Assembly (NCBI GenBank): GCA_002869605.1
Contig: PKUI01000168.1
Coordinates: forward strand, 1 to 9,580
Length of the DNA: 9,580 nucleotides
Direction: 5' to 3'
Source: Desulfuromonas sp.
Lineage (GTDB): Bacteria; Desulfobacterota; Desulfuromonadia; Desulfuromonadales; SZUA-401
The translations under genes and the position numbers were made by a program. The notes beneath the pieces were generated by a model. The model searched no databases. It was not told the origin of the DNA and saw nothing but the letters and a program-made list of their open reading frames with translations. Positions 1 through 6,803 of this stretch are shown here, in pieces. How positions within the stretch are numbered: position 1 is the stretch's first letter; every line of letters begins with the position of its first letter.

Positions 1-459
1 CGGGGCGCGCTTGCGAGCCGGTTTCTTGGGGGTCTCCTCGGCCGGTGTGTCGCTTACCGCGGGAGTCTCTGAGGTCGTGGCCTCATCGGCCTTTTTGCGC
101 GGGGCGCGCTTGCGAGCCGGCTTCTTGGGCGTCTCCTCGGCCGGTGTTTCGTTTGCCGCGGGAGTCTCTGCGGTCGTGGCCTCATCGGCTTTTTTGCGCG
201 GAGCGGGCTTGCGGGCCGGCTTCTTGGGCGTCTCCTCGGCCGGTGTTTCGCTTGCCGCGGGAGTCTCTGAGGTCGTGGCCTCATCGGCCTTTTTACGCGG
301 GGTGCGCTTGCGAGCCGGCTTCTTGGGCTTCTCCTCGGCCGGTGTTTCGTCTGCTGCGGGAGTCTCTGTGGTCGTGGCCTCGTCGGCCTTTTTGCGCGGG
401 GTGCGCTTGCGAGCCGGCTTCTTGGGAGCCTCCTCGGCCGGTGTTTCGCTTGCCGCGGT
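1..459 (-). repeat. 99-bp tandem repeat array encoding a 33-residue H1-like tail in RNase E
   Basis: Copies begin at 1, 100, 199 and 298, with a partial copy from 397 that decays near 455-460. The period is exactly 99 bp, so the reading frame of rne is preserved. Each unit has a basic half (PKKPARKRAPRKKA, with R/P and A/T variants) and an acidic/Thr half (DEATTSETPA...ETPAEE). The copies differ at scattered bases, so the array is not a very recent amplification. It reaches the left edge and probably continues. The basic half resembles Lys/Ala/Pro-rich histone H1-like or AT-hook-like tails, a composition resemblance only. All three frames of the opposite strand are long and open here purely because of this composition. 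Confidence 0.93.
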
Positions 460-2355
460 GTCTTCTGCTGGGACAACGTCGTCGCTGGCTATGGAGTCTT
501 CCTCGCGGGTCGTGGTCGATGACTTCTTGCGTCCACCACGACTACCCCGCCTGCGGCTCGGGCGTTTTGCCTGTGTTGTGTCGTCAGCACTCTCGCTGCC
601 TGTCGTTGCGGCTTCGGGCTCGTCGGCGGCAGGAGACGATTCACCTTCGGTTGTGGGTGGAGTTTCCACGTTGGCTGCGGCCTCGCCTTCGGCCGGCTTC
701 TTCTTGCGGCGACGGCGGCGACGTTTTTTCTTGGCCGGGGCCTCTTCGTCGCCACTGTTGGCGCTGGCTTCGTCCCCGAGGTTGTCTTCAGTTTCGGGTC
801 GACTCAGCACCAGTTGCTCGTCCTCGGCGGCACGCAGCGGCACCTCGGCGAGAGCGACCTTGACCGCATCGTTCTTCTCGCGCTTGATGACCTCGAGTTC
901 ACCCGCCTCGGCAGCCAGTTCCGGGTTGGAATGGAGCTGGATTTCGGTCTTGTAGCGGCGCTCGAGTTCGACCAGTTCATCGCGTTTCTGGTTGAGCAGG
1001 TAGCTGGCGACCTCAAGCGGTACGGTGCCGACGATGCGGGCACTCTTGCCTTTGGCAACGGCGGCGTGGATACGGCGCAAAAAGGCAAGGGCGAGTGACT
1101 CGGGAGACTTGATGCGGCCGCTCCCCTTGCAGTGTTCGCAGGTCAGGTAGGAGGCCTCGGCCAGCGCCGGTTTGATGCGCTGACGGCTCATTTCGAGCAG
1201 GCCGAACTGACTGATGCGCCCCACGCTGATGCGGGCCTTGTCGAGCTTGAGGGCGTCCTTGAGGCGGCGTTCGACGTCGCGGTTGTGACTGTGCTTGGCC
1301 ATGTCGATAAAATCGATAACCACCAGCCCGCCGAGGTCGCGCAGGCGCAGCTGGCGGGCCACCTCGTCGGCGGCCTCGAGGTTGCTCTTGTAGGCGGTGG
1401 CCTCGATCCCTGTTTCTCCCGACATCTTGCCCGAGTTGACGTCGATGGCGACCAGCGCCTCGGTCTTGTCAATGACGATCGAACCGCCCGAGGGGAGCGA
1501 AACCTTGTTCTTATAGATGGTTTCGATCTGCTCTTCGATCTGGTAGCGGGCGAAGATCGGGCGGCGCTCCTGGTGGAGCTTGACCAGCTTGAGGTGGTCG
1601 GGCATCAACTGGCGGAAGAATTCGCGGGTTTCTTCGTAGATCCGCGAATCGTCGACCAGTACCTCGTCCATTTCAGTCGAGAAGTAGTCGCGAATGGTGC
1701 GCATTACCAGGTTCGATTCGCGGTAGACCAGCGCCGGAGCGCGGTTTTTTTCGGCCTGGGAGAGGATCGAGCGGTAGAGGCGTAGCAGGTAGTCGAGGTC
1801 GAGGCGCAGCTCCTCGGCGCTGGCACCGAGGCTGGCGGTGCGCACGATGTACCCGATATCTTCCGGGACCACCAGCGTCTTGAGCGCCTCCTTGAGCTGC
1901 TTACGCTCGTCGCCGGTGTCGATCTTGCGTGACATGCCGCGGGTGTCGGAGCCGGGCATCAGCACCATGAAGCGTCCCGGGAAGGAGAGGAAGGTGGTCA
2001 GAGCCGCCCCCTTGGTGCCACGCTCTTCCTTGACGATCTGTACCAGCAGTTCCTGGCCACGCGAAAGGAGTTCCTGAATACGTGGACGGCCCTTGCTTTC
2101 GTCGTCTTTTTTCTTCGGGTAGAGGCCGGTGTGGATCTCGCTCAGCTGCAGGAAACCGAGCCGTTCGGCGCCGTAATCGACAAAGGCGGCCTGCAGTCCC
2201 TGTTCAACACGGACCACGGTCGCCTTGTAGATGTTGCCTTTGGTCTGTTCGTGACCGGCAATTTCGATGTCAAGCTCGGAAAGGATACCGTCTTCGACGA
2301 TCGCCACCCGGTTCTCTTCGGGATGGGTGGCATTGATCAGCATTTTCTTGGCCAT
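1..2355 (-). CDS. rne: Ribonuclease E/G family endoribonuclease, 3' end outside window
   Basis: Single-strand-specific endoribonuclease of mRNA decay and rRNA/tRNA processing. 785 codons are visible and the frame is still open at base 1. Starting at ATG 2355 the N-terminus (MAKKMLINAT) matches the RNase E family. An S1 RNA-binding domain lies at about residues 38-125. The DNase I-like catalytic part has metal-binding Asp305 (in AIDVNSGK) and Asp348 (in VIDFIDM), and the Zn-link is Cys406/Cys409 (CEHC). These equal E. coli D303, D346, C404 and C407 with a constant offset of two, so the catalytic half looks intact. From about residue 520 the protein is low-complexity: a basic block at 542-553 (KKKRRRRRRKKK), an acidic/Ser stretch, then 33-residue repeats to the edge. 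In E. coli the tail scaffolds the degradosome and binds RNA; this tail shows no recognisable similarity and may do the same job by inference. RNase G is excluded by the long tail. The ribosome site is weak (AGG eight bases before ATG). Confidence 0.95.
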   Translation of the reverse strand, partial: MAKKMLINATHPEENRVAIVEDGILSELDIEIAGHEQTKGNIYKATVVRVEQGLQAAFVDYGAERLGFLQLSEIHTGLYPKKKDDESKGRPRIQELLSRGQELLVQIVKEERGTKGAALTTFLSFPGRFMVLMPGSDTRGMSRKIDTGDERKQLKEALKTLVVPEDIGYIVRTASLGASAEELRLDLDYLLRLYRSILSQAEKNRAPALVYRESNLVMRTIRDYFSTEMDEVLVDDSRIYEETREFFRQLMPDHLKLVKLHQERRPIFARYQIEEQIETIYKNKVSLPSGGSIVIDKTEALVAIDVNSGKMSGETGIEATAYKSNLEAADEVARQLRLRDLGGLVVIDFIDMAKHSHNRDVERRLKDALKLDKARISVGRISQFGLLEMSRQRIKPALAEASYLTCEHCKGSGRIKSPESLALAFLRRIHAAVAKGKSARIVGTVPLEVASYLLNQKRDELVELERRYKTEIQLHSNPELAAEAGELEVIKREKNDAVKVALAEVPLRAAEDEQLVLSRPETEDNLGDEASANSGDEEAPAKKKRRRRRRKKKPAEGEAAANVETPPTTEGESSPAADEPEAATTGSESADDTTQAKRPSRRRGSRGGRKKSSTTTREEDSIASDDVVPAEDTAASETPAEEAPKKPARKRTPRKKADEATTTETPAADETPAEEKPKKPARKRTPRKKADEATTSETPAASETPAEETPKKPARKPAPRKKADEATTAETPAANETPAEETPKKPARKRAPRKKADEATTSETPAVSDTPAEETPKKPARKRAP

Positions 2356-2595
2356 GGTAAAAACCTATAGCTGCGCTCGAACCCACGGTTTGCGGGGAGC
2401 GCTGCGGAAAAGGGGAGGGCAGCCTGCCATTGCTGCCGGCCGGCGACGCACCGTGCCTCGCGTCGTGAAGACGGGCAACCGTGCGTAGCGAACCTGGGTT
2501 TTTTTATCGACACGGGCGACCATCGCCCGGCGGCTTACATCTTTGACCGAGGGGAGCCGCGCCGTATTGCTATCGCGGGCTCTAACCGTCTCGGT
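2356..2595 (-). promoter_or_regulatory. Long structured 5' leader of rne
   Basis: If transcription starts from the candidate promoter at 2602-2610, rne carries an untranslated leader of about 240 nt. It holds at least two clean stem-loops: a perfect 7-bp stem with a three-base loop at 2513-2529 (CGGGCGA/TCGCCCG) and a 6-bp stem with an eight-base loop at 2418-2437 (GGCAGC/GCTGCC), next to a self-complementary decamer at 2435-2444. E. coli rne is known to autoregulate through a long structured 5' UTR that RNase E itself binds; the same role here is inference. No convincing gene lies in this stretch: the minus-strand frame open across it has no ribosome site and no family resemblance. Confidence 0.5.
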
Positions 2596-2601
2596 GGCGC
2601 A

Positions 2602-2610
2602 ACTATAACA
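2602..2610 (-). promoter_or_regulatory. Candidate extended -10 promoter for rne
   Basis: Read on the minus strand this is TGTTATAGT: an extended -10 TG plus TATAGT (five of six to TATAAT). The -35 at 17-18 bp (around 2625-2631) is poor, as is common for extended -10 promoters. The start site would fall near 2595. It is the best minus-strand promoter seen between the rne ATG and the divergent gene. Confidence 0.45.
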
Positions 2611-2653
2611 GAGGTTTTTGCCTTTTGATAGGGAAAAGAACCGTTTTTTCAGG

Positions 2654-2684
2654 CAACTTTGACATTTCGGGTGGCCGAAAGTTG
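2654..2684. repeat. Inverted repeat between the divergent promoters
   Basis: CAACTTT (2654-2660) and AAAGTTG (2678-2684) are exact reverse complements. They enclose a second exact repeat, TTTCGG (2665-2670) / CCGAAA (2675-2680), with a four-base loop. The element lies between the candidate rne promoter and the promoter at 2699, so it could be a shared operator. A transcriptional terminator is unlikely because no T-run follows on either strand. Confidence 0.5.
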
Positions 2685-2698
2685 TGGTCTTTGGGTGA

Positions 2699-2727
2699 TT
2701 GACAGCAACCGCGGGGTGGGCTAATTT
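2699..2727 (+). promoter_or_regulatory. Sigma70-type promoter of the Cys-rich hypothetical gene
   Basis: A perfect -35 TTGACA (2699-2704), a 17-bp spacer and a -10 TAATTT (2722-2727). Transcription would start near 2734, leaving a leader of about 40 nt before the ATG at 2774. The -10 is only a partial match, but the -35 and spacing are ideal. Confidence 0.65.
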
Positions 2728-2773
2728 GCGGGGTATTAGTGCTGCGACAGTGGCATATTCAGGAGGACACGCC

Positions 2774-3484
2774 ATGGGCTCCGACCCGATCGTGATCGAA
2801 TATCGTTATAGGCTCCCCAGCCAGGAACAGGAAACCTTGACCTTGACGCTTGATCCGGTCAGCCTGACCCCTCTTGATCCGTTGCCCAATCCGTTACCTA
2901 ACTGGACGCTGCTCTCCTTCGAACAGTGCGAGAACTGTCCCCTCTCTTCCTCGGAGATGCCGGTCTGCCCGCTGGCGGCTCGCCTGGCGGTGCTGACGCC
3001 GCTGTGCAACAAGCTGATCTCCTTCGACATGGTCGACGTCGAAGTGGTAACCCGCGAACGGACCGTTTCGGCGAATGTCAGTGCAGAGCAGGGGATCTGC
3101 TCCCTGATGGGGTTGGTAAGCGCCGTCAGTGGTTGCCCGCATACCGCGTTCTTCCGCCCCATGGCCCGCTTTCATCTGCCGTTCGCGACTCCGGAGGAGA
3201 CGCTGTTCCGCTCCACCGGCTCCTACCTGCTGGTCGAGTACCTGCGCCAGCGCCAGGGGGAAACTCCCCACTACGACCTGTCCGGCCTGCAGGCGATCTA
3301 CGATCGTGTGAGCGAGGTCAATCGCAGTGTCGCGGAACGTCTGCGCGCGGCGTCGCGCACCGACTCGGCCCTTAACGCCATCGTGCAGCTCGATTATTAC
3401 GCCCAGGGGCTGTCATTTTCGCTGGAGAGGAGCCTCGATCATCTCTCCGAGATGCTGGCGCCGTTTTGGGCACAGTCCCACTAG
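2774..3484 (+). CDS. Conserved hypothetical protein with N-terminal Cys cluster
   Basis: A 236-residue soluble protein of unknown function. The start is fixed by AGGAGG at 2761-2766, seven bases before ATG 2774; the frame stays open upstream to 2699, but that part lies in the promoter. Six cysteines are visible: C52 and C55 (CENC), C65 (VCPL), C78, C109 and C121 (GCPH). The Cys-Pro pairs at C55, C65 and C121 suggest a metal or Fe-S site, but no known motif is matched. The middle (FFRPMARFHLPFA, then TPEET) and the helical C-terminus have no signal peptide or membrane segment. I recall similar Cys-containing proteins as a conserved hypothetical family in Geobacter-like bacteria; this is memory, not a search. 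It is divergent from rne, has its own promoter, and ends in TAG 64 bp before the ABC-F gene, with no terminator visible between them. Confidence 0.88.
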   Translation: MGSDPIVIEYRYRLPSQEQETLTLTLDPVSLTPLDPLPNPLPNWTLLSFEQCENCPLSSSEMPVCPLAARLAVLTPLCNKLISFDMVDVEVVTRERTVSANVSAEQGICSLMGLVSAVSGCPHTAFFRPMARFHLPFATPEETLFRSTGSYLLVEYLRQRQGETPHYDLSGLQAIYDRVSEVNRSVAERLRAASRTDSALNAIVQLDYYAQGLSFSLERSLDHLSEMLAPFWAQSH

Positions 3485-3532
3485 GCGTGGCGTTTCTATT
3501 TCAAGCGCAATCTTCCTTCCATAGCCCCCCTG

Positions 3533-3541
3533 TGTTATAAC
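3533..3541 (+). promoter_or_regulatory. Extended -10 promoter giving a leaderless or near-leaderless ABC-F mRNA
   Basis: TGTTATAAC: a TG extension one base before TATAAC (five of six to consensus). The -35 (around 3513-3518, TTCCTT) is weak. The -10 ends seven bases before ATG 3549, so the normal start point falls on or next to the A of the ATG. Consistently, there is no Shine-Dalgarno sequence; the bases before ATG are CAGCCCCC. Confidence 0.6.
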
Positions 3542-4349
3542 AGCCCCCATGTTGCAACTACGTGGAATTATCAAGGAATACGCGGGTAAGCGGATTCTCA
3601 ACCAACTCGACTGGCACCTGCGCCCCGGTGAACGGGTCGGCCTGTGTGGTGAAAACGGTGCAGGCAAGACGACCCTGCTGAAACTGCTCGGCGGCCGTAT
3701 CGAAATCGACGGTGGCGAACTGCAGTGCGCCAAGGGGACAACTGTCTGTTACCTGCCTCAGGATGGCCTGGTGCATGAAGGACAGAGCCTGGTCGAGGAG
3801 GTCCGCTCCGGGCTCGCCGAGCTGTTGGCGGCGGAGCAGGAGCTGCGCCGGCTCGAGGAGTCGATCTCCCGCACGCACGACGAACAGGAGCTGGCCCGCT
3901 ACGCCGAACTGCAGGAGCGCTTCGAGCAGCAGGGTGGCTACGCCCTCGATGCCGAGGTTGGCAAGGTGCTCGGCGGTCTCGGCTTCGTGCAGGCTGAGTT
4001 CGACAAGCCGTGCGAACAGTTCTCGGGTGGCTGGCAGATGCGCATCGCGCTGGCCAAGCTGCTGCTGCAGCGCCCCAACCTGCTGCTGCTAGACGAACCG
4101 ACCAACCATCTCGATCTGCCGGCCCGCGACTGGCTGGAGTCGTACCTTTCCAGTTATCCCGGCACCGTGGTGCTTGTCTCCCATGACCGTTTTTTTCTCG
4201 ACCAGGTGGTGACGCGCATCGTCGAGGTCTGGCACGGCCAGCTCACAGAGTATGCCTGCGACTATTCCCGCTACCTGGTACAGCGCGACGAACGGGTCAA
4301 GGCGCTGCGCGAAGCCAAGCGTCGTCAGGACGAAGAAGTGGAACGGATG

Positions 4350-4352
4350 TAG
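4350..4352 (+). other. In-frame amber codon in the ABC-F linker
   Basis: The local reading is VERM-TAG-AFINKFRYNANKA. The frame is identical before and after: bases 3549 to 5471 divide evenly into codons and all family motifs align in that one frame. The N-terminal product would be 267 residues, containing ATPase domain 1 and the first linker helix. TAG also ends the upstream gene at 3484, so it serves as an ordinary stop in this genome. Confidence 0.95.
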
Positions 4353-4385
4353 GCGTTCATCAACAAGTTCCGCTACAACGCCAAC

Positions 4386-4400
4386 AAGGCGTCGCTGGTG
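4386..4400 (+). promoter_or_regulatory. Possible reinitiation site for the ABC-F C-terminal half
   Basis: AAGG (4386-4389) lies eight bases before GTG 4398, the first plausible in-frame start after the amber codon, 45 bases downstream of it. Starting there would give a 357-residue protein ending at 5471, holding the end of the linker, all of ATPase domain 2 and the coiled-coil tail. The ribosome site is weak, and nothing shows that it is used. Confidence 0.25.
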
Positions 4401-4923
4401 CAGAGCCGTATCAAGCAGCTGGAGAAGATTGAGCGGATTGATTTGCCGCCGGAACGCAAACGGATCCGCTTCAGCTTTCCCGCTCCGCCCAAGGGGGGAC
4501 GCAGCGCGGTGGAGCTCAAGGGGGTAGAGCATGGCTACGGCGAGTTGCGGGTGCTTAACGGAGTCGATGTCACGATCGAGAAAGGGGATCGGGTTGCCCT
4601 GGTCGGTCCTAACGGTGCCGGAAAGTCGACCCTGATGCGCATGCTTTCGGGGGTGGAAAAGCCCCTGGTGGGGGAACGTGTCGAAGGGCACAACCTCGAG
4701 CAAGCCTACTTTGCCCAGGATCAGGCGCAGGTACTTGACGGCTCCCTGAGCGTGCTGCAGCAGATCAGCGACGAGGCGCCGGTGGCGATGGTCCCCAAGT
4801 TGCGTAATATCCTCGGCAGCTTCCTGTTCTCCGGAGATGACGTCGAGAAAAAGGTCAAGGTGCTCTCTGGTGGCGAGCGCAACCGCCTGGCGTTGGCCAT
4901 TCTGTTGCTGCGCCCGGCCAACC

Positions 4924-4960
<37 letters not shown>

Positions 4961-5481
4961 GCTCTCCAAGGAGGTGCTTCTCGATGCCCTGCAGGGCTAT
5001 GCCGGGACGCTGGTGTTTGTCTCGCACGACCGTTACTTCGTCGATGCGTTGGCAACCCGCATCATCGAGGTCGGGCAGGGACGGGTGACCTCCTACCACG
5101 GTAATTATGAGGACTACCTGCGCGCCAAGGAGCGTGAAGGGGAGTTAGGGATCAGCAGCCAGCGCGTCGAACAGCGCGCCGATGTCCCGGTTGCCGTAGA
5201 GAATGATCGGGAGGCAGAGCTCAGTTACGCCGAGCGCAAGGCGCAGCGTCGTCAGCAGCAGCGTCTGGAGAAGGCGCTGGCCGAAAGCGAGGCGCAGATC
5301 GAGAAGCTGGAAGCGGAAAAGATAGAACTCGAGGAGCGCATGGCCGACCCGCAGCTCTACCAGGACCAGGATGCCTGGCATCAGGCGACCGCCCGCTACG
5401 AGGAACTCAAGGAGGTGCTCGCCGCAGCGTATGCGCGCTGGGAAGAGCTGGGTCTTGAGCAGGTGAGTTAAGGGAGGGGAG

Positions 5482-6786
5482 ATGGAGCATCAACATCCGT
5501 ACGTGATCACGGTTGCCAGCGAGAAGGGTGGCGTTGGCAAGACCACCATCGCTACCAACCTGGCGGTTTTTATCAGGGCCTTACGCGAAGATCTGCCGGT
5601 GACCATCGCCTCGTTCGACAACCATTTCAGCGTCGACAGCATGTTCGCCATCGGTCGTCACTACGGACAGTCAGTCGCCGGCATGTTCGGCAAGGTGCCG
5701 GCCTCCGAATTGGTGCAGTTCGGCGAGTACGGTGTCCAGTTCATGGCTTCCGAGCGGGCCCTGCATCCCCCCGACAATGACTACGGGCACCTGCGCAAGG
5801 CTCTCTCGACCAGCGGACTCTCGGGGGTGCTGGTGCTCGATACCCGGCCGATCCTCGATTACTTCACCCTCAACGCGCTGCTCGCCTCCGACCTGGTGAT
5901 TGCTCCGATCAAGGACCGTCCGTCACTGGTCAACATCGCCTCGATCCGCCAGACAATGATCGACATCGGTGCCGATCCCGACCGGCTTTGGCTGGTGCCG
6001 AGCCTGATCGACAAGCGGCTCAAGCTGCGCGGCGACATGGGGGTGCGTGAGTTTCTGGTCAGCCAGGCGCAGGAGCGCGACTACCAGTTGGTCGACACCT
6101 GGATCGCCAAGAGTCCCAAGGTGGAAGGTCTGACCACCAATTTTTCGAGCAAGGTCTACCCGATCCTGACTCACGCGCGCTACACCTCGGTGCATTACCA
6201 GTTCCGTAGCCTGGCGGCTTTCGCGCTTGAACGGTACGAAAATTGTCATACCCCGTTGGTTCAGGAGTGGGCCCTGGAGCAGGCGCGGGACGAGGAGATG
6301 CCGCGCGTGCGACTCAAGCGCCTGGTCGACGAGTGCCCGGTTTGCGGCGAGCGGGTCGACGGCAGTGAGGGGCATTTTTACCAGGATCTGCGCAGCCGTC
6401 GCATCGGCTTTCTGCATACCCTCTGTCTAGGTGACCTTACCGCTGGAACCGACATGGGGACATTTCTCCCTCCCTGCGGGCTGATGGTGATCGAGCGTAG
6501 CTCCAACAGCGAAACGGATATAGCCGACATGGTCCAGTTGCACCTGTTTGACGGCAACGGGGACGATATCGGCAGCGAAACCGCCCATGCCGGGGAGGAA
6601 ACGCCGTGGCCACAGTTCTTCAAGGGGGCAAGCGGACGCGAGCCGGGCGAGCTCTACCGTGACTACCTGATGATTACCTTCCAGGAGGGTCCGCCGGGAC
6701 AATATCTCGACCGCGACGGGTTCGCCGAGTTCGGCCGTCTGCGTCGTCGTGCCTTGCGCAGCATCCGTGAGCGGGAAGGGTACTGA
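5482..6786 (+). CDS. ParA/MinD-family ATPase with C-terminal Cys/His cluster
   Basis: A 434-residue cytoplasmic P-loop ATPase of the SIMIBI ParA/MinD/CobQ group. AAGGGAGG at 5470-5477 sets the start at ATG 5482. A deviant Walker A, EKGGVGKTT, lies at residues 14-22 with both the signature Lys15 and Lys20. The second acidic motif is VLVLDTRP with D120, followed by TLNALLASDLVIAPI, as in ParA proteins. The ATPase core covers about 1-255. The remaining 180 residues are unusual for a ParA: a basic linker, then C285-x2-C288, H298, H312 and C315, which could bind zinc, and an Asp/Glu-rich end with aromatics. I do not recognise this C-terminal domain. No parB, plasmid or chemotaxis/flagellar genes are adjacent, so a role in DNA partition is not supported. 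It is the middle gene of an operon: 10 bp after the ABC-F gene and 17 bp before the methyltransferase. It may position a protein or complex in the cell, by analogy with orphan ParAs. Confidence 0.85.
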   Translation: MEHQHPYVITVASEKGGVGKTTIATNLAVFIRALREDLPVTIASFDNHFSVDSMFAIGRHYGQSVAGMFGKVPASELVQFGEYGVQFMASERALHPPDNDYGHLRKALSTSGLSGVLVLDTRPILDYFTLNALLASDLVIAPIKDRPSLVNIASIRQTMIDIGADPDRLWLVPSLIDKRLKLRGDMGVREFLVSQAQERDYQLVDTWIAKSPKVEGLTTNFSSKVYPILTHARYTSVHYQFRSLAAFALERYENCHTPLVQEWALEQARDEEMPRVRLKRLVDECPVCGERVDGSEGHFYQDLRSRRIGFLHTLCLGDLTAGTDMGTFLPPCGLMVIERSSNSETDIADMVQLHLFDGNGDDIGSETAHAGEETPWPQFFKGASGREPGELYRDYLMITFQEGPPGQYLDRDGFAEFGRLRRRALRSIREREGY

Positions 6787-6803
6787 GGGCAAAGGAGGTG
6801 GCA

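Noticed and set aside
11..955. Long plus-strand open frame (314 codons) with repeats such as RAGFLGVSSAGVS
   Set aside because: It is the antisense of the rne tail repeats. The minus-strand frame has the RNase E motifs and continues into the catalytic domain; the plus frame is open only because of codon composition.
1132..1785. Plus-strand open frame of 217 codons
   Set aside because: It lies antisense to the catalytic core of RNase E (Asp305, Asp348, Cys406/409), and the plus-strand product resembles no family.
2491..2509. T-run after AACCTGGGTT as a plus-strand terminator
   Set aside because: The stem would be only four base pairs, and no plus-strand gene ends there.
2672..2732. Possible sigma54 promoter (TGGC...TTGT and GGGCTAATTTGC)
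   Set aside because: The GG-to-GC spacing or the GC element does not fit the -24/-12 consensus in either place.
2365..2775. Minus-strand open frame of 136 codons across the divergent intergenic region
   Set aside because: It has no ribosome site, would begin opposite the start of the divergent gene, covers both candidate promoters, and has no recognisable domain.
4350..4352. Pyrrolysine as the meaning of the in-frame TAG
   Set aside because: TAG ends the gene just upstream at 3484, ABC-F proteins are not known pyrrolysine proteins, and Gln to amber by one change is simpler. Not excluded without a pyl gene search.
5482..6786. Plasmid or chromosome partition locus
   Set aside because: There is no ParB-like gene, no parS-like repeat and no replication gene nearby; the neighbours are an ABC-F and a methyltransferase gene.
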